Assembly (NCBI GenBank): GCA_950295325.1
Contig: OX485803.1
Coordinates: forward strand, 76,213,554 to 76,277,553
DNA: 64,000 nt
Origin: Polytrichum commune
Lineage: Eukaryota > Streptophyta > Polytrichopsida > Polytrichales > Polytrichaceae
Reading direction: 5' to 3'
In this document: one piece after another, positions 12,396-23,949 of the stretch
Layout: every line of letters starts with the position of its first letter
How positions within the stretch are numbered: position 1 is the stretch's first letter
Notes under the pieces: model-generated
The model's database searches: none
What the model was told of the DNA's origin: nothing
What the model saw: only the letters and a program-made list of their open reading frames with translations
Translations under genes and position numbers: made by a program

Positions 12396-12602
12396 CTATG
12401 GACCCTGAGTATCCCTTTCATTACCCTGATTCAATCGAAAACCTGTATCCTTGACCCAGTAGACATCAGGGACACTATCACAGGTATAAACATCCACGGT
12501 TACACTCACCGCCCTTATGCATTTTTTACCCAGATTCTCTTTCCCAATGACCTGACAAAGACCTGCAGCAATTATAGAAGAATGATCCCTGTAGTGGATC
12601 AC
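12396..12602 (-). other. Open stretch in or beyond the COP1 3' region
   Basis: Between 12396 and 12602 the minus strand is open for 68 codons just downstream of the COP1 stop at 12980. I do not recognise the protein and see no conserved motif. It may be 3' UTR, or the remnant of another exon. Nothing else between 11950 and 12979 supports a gene. Confidence 0.2.
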
Positions 12603-12979
12603 CTGCAGAACAAATCCCAGGAGCTAATTACATCAAACTATGAACTTCCTGCAAGTTAAAGAAAATTTAGTTCCTCAGTCATCTATTGTACAGCCAGCTC
12701 TTCTCATAGATGGTGGTTCAACCCTTCCATAAAAATGTCACTTCCCAATGAGTACAGTGAGCAGGGGAAATTATATCGTCAAGAGAAAGTCAAGGAATCA
12801 AAGGCAGACCTGAACAACAACCTGCAAATCAAACATTAGAACATCCCAAGCTTAGGATACCACATGAATAAGACTGCTTCACAGAATTTGAACAAACAAG
12901 AGGACGGAAATGTATCAGTTGAGTTTGTCTGTCAGTAAATGTGAGTAAAATTGGTTGTACATAAATGATAACTGTCTTG

Positions 12980-15900
12980 TTAAGGTGCCATTGCAAGTAC
13001 TTTGATTGTGCCTTGAGAGTTGGCCGCCAACATGGTTGGGCTATCACTCTTCCAACATACAGCACTAATGAAATGCGAGGTATCATCGTCACTATCTTCA
13101 GGGTTTTGAGACCCAAATCTATGCGAGGAAGCTGGTCTTGACATTGCCTGCCAAACAACAAGCACGTGCTTTAAAACTAACTGCACACAAACACAGCAAA
13201 ACATGGCAGATTAACTCCATCATGCTTGCAACCTACATATCCAGGAGAAATGCACGAGAGATTAAAGCGGGGATCTTGTCCAAAAATACAGTAAGCAGGG
13301 AAAGGATGTTGTTTAGTATCATCACCAGCCAAGGCCTTACCTTATGATACACAAAGACCTCATTTGTCTCACTGCCGCAAGCAATGTATTCACTATTCAC
13401 AGTCAAGCCCACGAAGTTCTTTTCATTTGTATGCCCTTTAAGGGTTCGTATCTGCAAAATAATACAGCAGTCAGTAGCACATATAGACTCTCCCACACTT
13501 CCCACACATGTTGCCAAGCACATTGCAATTTTGTGAAAAATCTTCAAGCACAACCTGCAATGGCTGTAAGAGAAACGACTTAGTTTGTAAAGATCCAAAG
13601 CAAGATCAATGGAATGAGAAGAGGTAAATCTCCCAAGGTGAGTACACTTAAGAAAATGAACATAAATTTCAAGAAAAGCAGATCTATTTCCAAATAGTTA
13701 CAAATAAGACTAAAAGTTAACTCAATACTGTTGATATCCTGGCTGACAACATTTCCACATATAGAAAGCACACAACAAAGTGCAAGCTACATAGGTTGTC
13801 GACAAACTGTGTCCCCATGCTTTCAAGGGGAGGCAAGTCACTAACTACAACAACATTAAAAGGAAGAGGACACATACAGAGCAATTTTTCCGCACGTCCC
13901 AAAGGCGCAATGTGCTATCAGTAGAAGCAGAAGCGAGCTCATTTGATGATAAAAACTTCACATAAGATACAGCTTTTTGGTGCCCCTTAAATACATATAG
14001 CGGAGCACTAGCATTCCGCAGATCGTAATAATGAATGTGATGGTCAGCTGAGCCAACCTGCAAAGTATTCCACCAAAGCAAAAGTTGATATTTAGTAGTT
14101 CAAGGGTATAACAAGCACATCGCACAATCATAGACTATGTTGTAACAGTTTCAACTCTTTGCCCATCCCATCCACAAAGATGAAATCTTGATAAAAGTGA
14201 CTTCCAGGATATAAATCTAAGCAATGCCTACTCTACTTCTCAACAAGATTTCAATATGGATCATGTATGCAGTTCAATTGCTAAGAACAAGTAAACAACA
14301 CTTACTGCAATGTGGTTACTGGAACCAGGATTATACTTCACACAACAGATGTTGGCTTTCATATCTATGTTAAGAGCACTAATTTCCTGCCTGGTACACC
14401 AAACTTTTACCTGCAAAACCTCCCAAGTGTATTCTCAGTCTCCAAGTTAGCTAGCAATTTATTAAGATAACATTATTCTAAGTGAGCAATTCAAGAGCAA
14501 GTAGAGAGCAGTTGTCAAATTATGGCAATTCTCAATACTTTCTCTGAGCACATTATAATTTTGATCCCACATGCAGCAAAAACGTAAAAGCAAGTCAAAA
14601 TGCAATTACAACAACAACCAGGGAACATGCCTTGCAATCGTCACTCCCAGAAACCAGCATTGATGGATCTGTGCGAGAAAAATCAACACTCCATGCACGC
14701 TTCTCATGCTCTTCATACTCCATAACACTCTGCAGTATAATACTAGGTGAGCTTGCAAATACAGACTCCAACAGAAACATCTGAAAATATTGAATTTATC
14801 AACTCGCAAATGAAGAACAATACACAAAAGTCCTTACAACAGCAGTCACTGTGGCTTTGTTCTCTGGTAAAAACCCGAACTTATTCACACCATCTAGTGG
14901 GTTACCTGCTTTGTGTTCACATCCCATACAGTGACAATGCCTTCATAATCGCTACTTGCAATAAGAGGTTTAATGCACTTATTCCAGCTAAGGCAGCTCA
15001 GCTTAGAGCGAGTTGGTATTTCCAGCACTGGGCAATGAACATTTGCCATCTCATTTACAACCTGTTAAGAAAAACCAATCAGATGTCAGACAAGCGTTTG
15101 GGAGGTTCATAAGGTCATTTACATGAAAAAAACTGTAGTGTAGTAGCAAATCTCTGTAGGAAAATGTATGACTTTACATAGCTCTACAGCTAATCTACAA
15201 TTGCATATTGATACAGATGTAGGTTATAATAATAACTGCAACAGGCCCACATAATCTACCAAGACTGGAAGATAAAAGTAAAGGTGCATATTCAGTTGAT
15301 CCCGAACGTACTGTGGCAAAATCAAAGATTTTGATGCGCCGTGAAACACCCGCCGTGGCAAACAGCTCATCATCCCGGTCAAACTCAATACTGCGGATAA
15401 AATGGAAAAGTCTGCACTTTCAGCGACAGCGATGCGGATATTCCACCAGAAACACCCACCCCCAGCAAACCATAAACAACCTCAAAAGGATAAATCGACA
15501 AAAAATGAATCTATTCTATGCTTCAAGTTCTTCTGTAGCAACAATAGCTATCATCATACTGAATTCTCCAATATTTCCCATGCACTTGAGTCACTTTCAC
15601 CCCAAAGCTCAGAACATCACAAACTGTTTCATAAAACTGGCCTGCAACACATATCCAGATGACAAACAAACTATGCCATAAATACAATCCAGATGCCATA
15701 CCTAGAAACTATGTTGGAAGTATGAAATAAGTCCCCGTGATGCACCTCAGCGATGACACGAAGGCGGCTGTCATTGATCATAATAAACAGAACAGAGAAT
15801 CATAAATCATCCTTGTCACGCACTGCAAGCAGACCAAGTGAAACTCATAATTTTCCACAAGAAAATAACCTAATTAAATCAAATGTCACATATCTGATAC

Positions 15901-18900
15901 ACACTAAAATCACATCAATACATATGAAATAATATAGAAATTCATTTGAAGAAAGACATACCTGTACCGAGTGAAAGCTGTGAGAACAGACTGGAAATCA
16001 TCTAGACCATCTTCGAGACTGTCTATAGCTCCACAAGCATCATGCTCAGATGCTGATTGCAACAGCTTTTGTTGTTGTGCAGCTGCAACTTGTCGCCTTC
16101 TCGTGAGGTAAGCTTCTTGCAAGTCTTCAAACTGCAATAAACATGAATCAACAGATTAGAGCTCTAATTACTGGAAACATCACATCCACGCTGACAGGCT
16201 CACACATCAACTTTGTTAAAGTATTGCAAGAATTGAAACCATTTCAAACCAAAATCTCCAGTCTGGAAACCATCGTATGATAATGTACTGTCTCAGGTAT
16301 GAGATCAAAACTCTCCAACAAATAAGAGAAAGGTCTTGATATTCGTATATAGATGATGTAGCAACGATATTGTGAGCTCCACAGGCATTAGGGATTTAGC
16401 AATCAACTGAACAACTGCATAATGCTGCAAGGGAAGAAGAACTATACCTGTTCCAGTACCTTGCTCTTCTTTACTTTTGTAAGCACCCCTGCAGATATAC
16501 CTTGCGAATCTGACAATGAATTTTCTAATGAGACATTGACTATTCCTAAATCATTGTTGCCTGAACTGAATGTCGAATTCCCAGTCTCAAGACGACCTAC
16601 GGAAAATGGTTGCTCACTGGGTGGAGTTGATGCACGTCCTTGCCCATCTTGCCATATAGCTACAGCGGCTCCATCACTTGCATCATCACGGCCTGGATGC
16701 GTATCTAGATCAGGAGCTGATGCACCTGTGAGGAGCCTAACTTTTTTGCACCGAATATCTTTTGCCCTTAACAGATCTTGTCGCCGTTTCTCAACTGTGG
16801 CAATGTCCTCTTTCAAGAATTGGAGATCATCCTCAATCTAATTTACAATCACGATAAGCAGAAGTCAATTTAGTCCAGGTAAGATGACTGTACAAGAAAC
16901 TAAACACTGCTGTTGACATCTGCACTTCATAGAGATATGTACATATTGCAATGCACCGCCTCAAACATAAACGCTAAATGCAAAATAATGGTGACCCTCC
17001 TATAAACAAAAGCCATGGAAAAAAACAAGCCCTTCAGTGGTATGTCTACATAGTTAAGATATAGAGTTGAACTACACAACAAGCTGAGAGGTAGTACCAC
17101 AACCCTGTGTGAATGGTGAATTCTCACCTCATGCAGTTCTTCTTGTTTCCTTTGTCTAGAGCGATGCAGAAATTCAAGTAATATCTCCATGTTAGACTCT
17201 GACTCCTCTTCTTCAAGCTTGCGCTTTTTTTCGCCCAAAAGAAGCAGTAAGGTATCTAGCTCCTTTGCTGGCAAATCAGCTCCCTTAAAAATCATGACAG
17301 CACTACCAAATCAGGACCTCATGAAATTAATATTCTCTCAATCACAAACATGAGGAAAATCATATGACTGTGAGCATGTCCTCCTCTTTTATAATCAGAC
17401 ATCTAATTTTCCTCATGAAAAGACATGTCTTGGTGTGCAAGAGAAACTCTAGACTCCCTAGCCCAAAATGATCCTCATCATTCAAAATATGGGCAGGAAT
17501 GGATAGTAATTAATGCCCCAGTGCCCACCACCAGAATAGGGTAATTAGTTACTGCGGGCCTTCTTCCTTCCATATTATGGACTTGTGGTCAGAAGCCAGC
17601 CATACTGACCCAAATTGCATATCACTGATAATACCAATTCAATAAAAAGTGAGAATCACCATCACTCAAACTTGGGTATGTTAACATTGAGGAGCTCCCG
17701 GCGTACATCCGAAATCCCAGGTGTCAAGATAGCACAGAAATGAATCTTTCAGTTCTCCTGATAGGAATCCCACTCCCAAAGAATTGTTGGCAGTTTAAAA
17801 TGAAGGAACGTAGGACTCAAAGGAGATATTATAGCAGACTATGTAGAATAGCTAGATCACAAGATTAAGCAACTGAGAAACAAAAGATGCAAGTTGGTAG
17901 GGCCAGTAGCATGTACAGGAAACATGCATATACCGCAATTAAGGCTCAGATGAAGAAATTACCTGCTGGAGAGCAATACGTAATTGCTCTGCCGGGGTTG
18001 CATTACTTAGTAACTGGGATGCTGATGCCTTCTTCATCAACTGCAACAATTTGCAACCACACATTCTGAAATGTGTCCCTAACCTCCACTTTCTTGAGCT
18101 CGTGAGTTAAATCAAAGTCCAAAAATGATCTATTGATGAAGTAATAGGTTAACATAAACTGATCAATCATGAGAAAAAATCTCACTAAGCCTTATATAGA
18201 TGATTAAAACAGTTAGATGTTTAGTATGTAGCCTACAGCATAACAAGCTGTCACATAAAGGTCACATAATCCTTTACTGAATATGACTTTTGGTTTGGAG
18301 TTAATTGTTTAGCATACAAGACCTTCCATGTTCGGTAAGTATCTGTTACATGCTTGGAGGTAGTGCGGGTGTTTGAATGAGAAACATTCTATATGGGCTC
18401 GTGGAGGGTCATACTCATTTTGGAGAGGTGCTAAAATGAGTTTGGCCCTCAATGAAATGAAATTTCTTGCTCTTCATTCAGCTATCCAAACACTATCTCC
18501 GAGCATGCACCACAAATGAGAAGAGATTATTGACATCATGTGCAGACCAACCAAAGGACAATCATAGGGGACCAAACTCCTGACGAAAACTCCCAGAGTT
18601 CAAGGAACCCTGTTGAGTTAGAGGATAACCCTGTTTGAGTTAAAGGGAAAAACTCTCTTGAATTGAAGGATAACTCTGTTGAGTTTGAGGATAACTATAA
18701 TTTTTTTTATATTATGCAACCAAAATGAAACTAACATGTCAAGGACGAGCTCACCTTGGTCAGCAGAATGTTGGGGATCAGTTGGTCATTCGTCAGGTAC
18801 CGGGCACAAGAAGGGCAGTTGTTCCGGTTGTTCAAATGAGTCATGATGCATGTGTAACAAAAACTGTGTCCACAAGAGGTGAGGAAAGCATCCTCCATCG

Positions 18901-19069
18901 TTTGAAAACAAATTGGACACAGAAAATCCTTGTCTACATTTGCCCTGGCGCGGACTGCAGATTCGTACTTGTCTTCGTCCGACGAAACCGAACCTGACCC
19001 ATGATGAGGCTCCTGTTTCACAAGTCCACCCATTGAGGGAACGTACGTCCCTCCTGATGACCCTTCCAT
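12980..19069 (-). CDS. COP1: COP1 E3 ubiquitin-protein ligase, 13 exons
   Basis: COP1 is the RING E3 ligase that, with SPA proteins and CUL4-DDB1, targets light-signalling factors such as HY5 for degradation in the nucleus. Exons (minus strand): 19069-18755, 18040-17963, 17283-17128, 16837-16448, 16131-15962, 15767-15702, 15390-15312, 15061-14906, 14729-14631, 14410-14306, 14057-13878, 13451-13341, 13147-12980. Together they give 2073 bp, 690 codons plus TAA, with every intron phase agreeing. A C3HC4 RING finger uses C51, C54, C66, H68, C71, C74, C85 and C88. A Glu/Lys-rich coiled coil spans about 140-215, and a variable linker encoded by exon 4 reaches about 313. A seven-bladed WD40 propeller covers about 370-690 (for example [14 protein letters not shown]). 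The ATG at 19069 is the first in-frame Met. Length is close to the 675 aa of Arabidopsis COP1, which also has 13 exons. The intron after exon 9 uses a GC donor. Identification is secure; transcript ends are not visible. Confidence 0.97.
14411..14630 (-). other. COP1 intron 9 with GC-AG splice sites
   Basis: Exon 9 ends TGCAAG (SGSDDCK) and the next bases are GCATGT, not GT. Exon 10 begins after TTTTGCAG with GTAAAAGTTTGG (VKVW). Only the AAG|GC junction keeps the conserved DDCK-VKVW segment in phase 0, and there is no nearby GT that would. GC-AG introns are a known minor class, usually with a strong AAG|GC context as here. It may splice less efficiently than the other twelve GT-AG introns of the gene. 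Confidence 0.85.
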
Positions 19070-20206
19070 TTTCCTTCCTCCTCTTCTTCTTCGCGCCAAC
19101 TCTCTCACCACTAAGGTAGATGGTGCTCAAACCAACACCCTAAAATCTTGCCGAGTAAGTACATGTTGATTTTGAGAATGTCCACCACCTTGACATCATC
19201 AGGCTCCCGAGTCCCGCGTTGATGCTTTTGGGTCTCTTACCAATAAAACTTTGAACGCTTATAAATTTCGCATACGAAATTCAAATAAGGCATACTTTGG
19301 TGCGTTGGAATCCCCTTTCAATTGCTTGCAAGAACAATTTTACTAATTTCATCCCTGCTTACCAAGTAGTGCAAGAGATCACTAGTCCTCCTCTTCCTCT
19401 TCCGCGGGGTCCATTTTCTTCCTTAGAATGCATTTACAAACAGACCGCGACGGTCAGGAAGGAAGTGGAAATTCTATGCATTTTTACAGCGTTTGAGAAA
19501 GAGAATTATGAACATTAGGAGGAACGTAGAGCGTCGGCGCCTATCATTGCAGTTGGTGATTCACCGAGTTTTTCACGAATGCTGCCCTTGTGATAATGAT
19601 CACCATATCCATAACCCAAACAAAATAATCTTCGATTCACCAGCCTAAGCAAGCTTCTCAGTTTACTTGCATAATATGCTGAAAGGTTAATTTCGAATCA
19701 GTATGTATACGCCCACTAAGGGCTCTTGGAACGCACTCATCCAATTTCTGCACCTCCACAGACCATTCTCGATGACATTATATTTCCAGCTCTTCAATCA
19801 GCTCCAAGTTCAAATACTTCACCACACCAGCTTCAAGAGTAGTAGCTTCTTGACAAATCCGGAACTCTCAAATTGACGGAAGTGCCGAACTCCAGAGTAG
19901 AGTAATCGTCAAATCTGATAAAGGTTTCCTAGTCCTCTCCATTCAGATGACGACACGTGTCAATGCACCAAATTCCTCAATTAAGCAACACACAACCACA
20001 CCTGTAATCAAAACTCCGAAGACTCCACCGAAAACACAACCGGAATTCGTCAACCGTCAGCTCCGCTCGCAGACTTCCAACAACACACGGAGATGAATGC
20101 GAGTATAAAATGTTGATGATGATGATGACGACGACTTTGCCATCAATCTCTCCGTTCAAAACAAAACCGCCACGAAGGCGACCCTACACTGAGCCTCCTA
20201 TCCTAC

Positions 20207-20424
20207 CTGCAAACACCGCAAGTGCCACGTACTTCGAGCTCTACCAACAACTGGACTGGGCGTTTCCTGGTGCCATTCTTCACGGCGTTTTCTGCGCTAG
20301 TGAAGTTGCGCAGAATCGCTCGCTCGGGCCGCGACATTACCGAACGAGTTCGCGCGCGGATTGCTTGCGCACCATCGCAGTCGCGAAGGAAATTCGAAAC
20401 CCTAAGCTTAGGGGGCATCGCCAT
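20207..20424 (-). CDS. Hypothetical first exon or leader upstream of COP1
   Basis: A 73-codon open stretch runs from an ATG at 20424 to a plausible donor GCAG|GTAGGA at 20207. It is Arg-rich (for example MAMPPKLRVSNFLRD) and lies in a GC/CpG-rich block. The block includes CTTAGGGTTTCG, a telo-box-like AGGGTTT element common in plant promoters and leaders. It could be a non-coding leader exon of COP1, about 1.1 kb upstream of its ATG, or a small independent gene. I do not recognise the protein, and no second coding exon is convincing. Confidence 0.25.
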
Positions 20425-20914
20425 GTCCGTCACAACATCCAAGCTACCTTTTAGTAGAAGTGAGGTTGCCAGGCAAACTCGGACTCGCGGATGATGAGGC
20501 GACTAAGTTATGACGTGTCAGCGTCTCTCGGCGTCTCTTCCCGTGTGCTTCGTTGCTGCAATGTACACCGTGGATTCGCACTAGATTGACGCGCTTTACC
20601 GCACATTAGCGCTGGGGCTTCATGGCGTCTAGTAGGTGAACCTACAATGCATGGGCTTCCACGTGGCTCCATGGGGATCTAGCAAAACAAGCTCCCTATA
20701 GGAAGGTTGAGGTCCCATTTATTTCCAAGTGGACCCCACTAGGTAGGTTGATTTGGGGCCTAGTCTGATGCTATTTCAGAGTCAAACAGTATAAAAATAA
20801 ATGGTTTGCATGTTCCATACAAAGTTCATTGCGTCAAGTTTCCATAAGGTATATGCGGGTCTTAAGTGGCTCATTTCTTGATCGGACCCCTAGTTTTGGC
20901 ATGTAAGTGGTTTA

Positions 20915-21128
20915 CTACACTGATTATCCCATTTAGTGCCTGTTACTATTCAGAGTTATGCAGTGCAATAACATCTTACTCGGGAGTTTGATGTTTATTA
21001 ACATAGGTTGGACGGACATTGTAGAACACAGATGACTTTGCTCGGTAAAATGTCACATTTTCATTAAATAGTTCTAGTATTGTGTAACTCCGAATAGTAA
21101 GACACATTAAATGGGATAATAGGTGTAG
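20915..21128. mobile_element. 214-bp MITE with TA flanks
   Basis: Long imperfect terminal inverted repeats: the left end is CTACACTGATTATCCCATTT and the right end, reversed, is CTACACCTATTATCCCATTT. Both continue through TACTATTC-GAGTTA. TA dinucleotides flank both ends (20913-20914, 21129-21130), as expected for Tc1/mariner-type MITEs. A related but damaged copy lies at about 24750-24965. Confidence 0.75.
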
Positions 21129-21583
21129 TATACCTTAATGGTGAGCTGCCCACCAGAAAACGCCATGTGTCATACCTGCCCGAAAACAAAATCGAGGAGG
21201 TCAAGAATAGCTACGTGCATGTCCACATTAGGCATAAGGTTGTTGCCTTGGACGCCAAACCTCTGAGCCACACTTCGGCGGTCTTTGCGCTCACGGCAAG
21301 AGCAAAGAGAGCCGAATTTTGCAATTTGCTGCGCCAGCAGATTGGCGGCACGAATGCATTTCTGTATCTTCACATGTCCACGATCTAACCATAAGCAGAT
21401 TCGCAATCTTCTGAATGCAATAGTTCCGAGTTCACTTACTGCTCAGTCACGGCAGATAATTCCTAGGCATTTAGTGGTAGTTTTGGCTAAATTCTAATGG
21501 CTGACGGTTGTACTAGCGCTGATCGATGGCGATTGCCACCTGACACAAGGGAGGAGGAGCATGTTTATGATACTGAGGACCGG

Positions 21584-21778
21584 TGATCGGGGAGATTTTT
21601 GGGCATAATTAGTTGAGATCCTAGTGTTTGCAAGTCCAACCGGTTACATGTTGACATCCTTCGGTTTTCCTTTATTAAATTTGGGGTATATTCTATAAAT
21701 TCATCTAAAAGGATCGGTAATTTTCCTGCAGTCTTGAACTTCAACCGGTTCATCTGTAACTAACTGCCGGTTCTCCCA
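21584..21778 (-). repeat. AACCGGTT-rich dispersed repeat, copy A
   Basis: Read on the minus strand it starts GGGAGAACCGGCAGTTAGTT and ends GCCCAAAAATCTCCCCGATC. It carries the internal words GATGAACCGGTT and CATGTAACCGGTTGG. It is the same family as 32996, 33350, 39385 and a fragment at 22370-22455. Confidence 0.85.
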
Positions 21779-22369
21779 GATCAAAGCTGAGGACGCCAGT
21801 AATCCGAGTTGGCTTTATGAGGACGCTCAACGGGTTATTAACCCTGAGCTCGACCACTTCAGCTCTTCGGAGGAGTCTTCGGGGGCTGAGGAGAGGGAGG
21901 TCGATTTCGTCCAGTGCACACAATTCAAGCAGCTGAGTGAGCCTCATTTGAAAGTTGTGAGGGCAGCTGTACGTAGCTCGTTGCAGCTACGGCCAATGAC
22001 CAGAAGGTCAGCTCCGACTTCGGTGAACTCTGAAGGTTCATCCCAGTGTGATTGAGCCACCCATCAAACAAACAGTGAGGCCAATATTTTTCAGTGCTTT
22101 TGGGTTTGTAATCGGAGTGTCTGTGAGTTTCAAATACGTGTGTCTCTTGGTTTTTGCCTAATCGAAGAGTCTGTCAGTTCGTGCCTCGAGGCATTATATG
22201 TCCCTGCCTCCGAGCTTATGGTTGCGAAGTTGCTTTCCAAACTCAGAATTTCTGAATTAGCCGCCTGAGAATTATGGTATTTCTCTCGCCGAAGGAATTC
22301 GATGAATTACTTGCAATCTGTGTTTAACTTAGATTTTGAAAGCATGTGTGCCTCCAGGTATAAGATGAC

Positions 22370-22455
22370 GCGTAATTCTCCTGAAATCTTGAACTTAAAC
22401 CACTTATCTCTCAAACGCAACCGCTTCATCTGTACCTAGCGGCCGGTTCTCTTTG
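22370..22455 (-). repeat. AACCGGTT-rich repeat, partial copy E
   Basis: The minus strand reads GAGAACCGGCCGCTAGGTAC, then a degraded AAGCGGTT and TTCAGGAGAATTACG. This matches the first ~85 bp of the family. Confidence 0.6.
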
Positions 22456-22987
22456 TTCAGCGATCATGGGTTCATGTGAATGTTTTGTTGTCTGTTTGCC
22501 AGCTCAGGTGGGTCTCCAAATTCATGTACCTAGCTGGCAATGGTCTTGATTTGTGCGGTAATTGAGGTGATAGGTTCTTATATGCAGCCTGGCTACTTGA
22601 ATGGGACATGGCACTAATTGTGAGTGATACAAGTGTACCTCAAGCCGTGTTATTGATTGCAAGCTGATTTCAAAAGGTTTTGGAAGCTAAACCCAAGGCG
22701 TGTTCTTGAAGGGGCCACGGTCACCAAAAAACGTGAATCCACGGAGGGTTGGTCGACCACCCAACTTGCCTGGGAGGTTTTATAGCTCCCAACCCAGCCT
22801 TTCTCTTCCACCCACATCCCAAGCACCGTCAAGGGTTGAAGATGGTCCTCTTCCCACAAATGCTACATCTCCAACTTCACAATTTGGAGCCAACCTTGGT
22901 CCATGATTGACATGGGTCTGAATTGGTCCATGTCTAGGTGCGCCACACATGTAGAAGATATGAAAAAGAGGTTGTGCATTCATTGTA

Positions 22988-23570
22988 AGGTGGACAATGG
23001 AGCAATTAGATGCAGCATTGGAAGTGGTTGAGGCCGGCACAAGAATTAGAAAGGTGGCACATGATTTTGAATTTCCTTCTTCTTCATTGAGGAACCACTT
23101 GTTTGGCATATCCACATAGTGAACGAGGGGGAAGACGGGTGTCTTTACAACGGAGGAGGAGGAGGAGCTTGTTGAATACATCAAGAAAATGGTGGCTCTT
23201 GGTTATGTTTGACAATCTTGCAACTTTTATAAAGGTGGCAGAGATGACTTCATGTTGAGCAACTCCATGGTCAGGAGGTATAGCCGGGTTGAGATGGGTG
23301 AGATGGTTCCAAATTTGACATGTGGATCTCTCATTGCGGGTGGCACAAGGACTCCGAACATGAAGAGCCAAAAGTTTATGTCCGGAAAATGTGAACAATT
23401 TCTACACCAGTCTTGAGAATGTGTATGTGTTGCAATCCACAATTGATTATTCAAGGTTATGGTTAATATATTATAAATAAGTACATTGAAGCATTGCATA
23501 AGAAGGCAAGAAAAAAATGTGAAGCGGAGAAAGAGAGAACAAGACGAAAAAAAATCATTAAAAATTATTA
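22988..23570 (+). pseudogene. Pogo-like (HTH_psq/CENP-B) transposase pseudogene
   Basis: The frame from 22988 reads RWTMEQLDAALEVVEAGTRI and then RKVAHDFEFPSSSLRNHLFG, a pipsqueak-type helix-turn-helix. This is followed by GVFTTEEEEELVEYIKKMVA, which matches the start of a CENP-B-type DNA-binding domain. Stops at 23117, 23120 and 23210, plus a later frameshift (NFYTSLENVYVLQSTIDYSR in another frame), show it is dead. A Lys/Arg/Glu-rich tail at 23495-23570 resembles the basic C-terminus of this family. The DDE catalytic core is missing between them, so it is a deletion derivative. The motif match is by eye. Confidence 0.65.
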
Positions 23571-23949
23571 AAAACAAAAAATGGAAACCACAAAACAAAA
23601 AAGACAATGAGATAAAGAGCAACAAGAAGGCGATAGTGAGCAAGGGTAGGAAATGGGGAGATTGATGAAACAATTCAATGAGTTGTGGTCGGCCAAAAAT
23701 TGTACAATGATTGGACATACATTACATTACATGCCAAGATCAAGGATAGTGCATCCATTATGGGTTTTTCAAGAAGAGATTATGAGTTCATGCCTCTTTT
23801 ATGCCAACACAACATGAAAATTGCTATAGGTAGGAGACAAATGAAGACTTGGATTGGGCGATCACCTCCTGCTAGCCATCATTGTAGGGCCACGGACCTA
23901 GAAGGAACACAACCTAAGGTGAGGGAGGGGCCAGGAAGGAAGGGTTGGT

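Noticed and set aside
19070-19111. Upstream extension of COP1 to 19111
   Set aside because: The codon at 19111 is GTG; the first ATG is 19069, and the upstream Arg-rich stretch is unlike COP1 N-termini.
23227-23718. 163-codon minus-strand open frame, Leu/Phe/Ser-rich
   Set aside because: It is the antisense of the A-rich basic tail of the pogo-like pseudogene; composition explains it.
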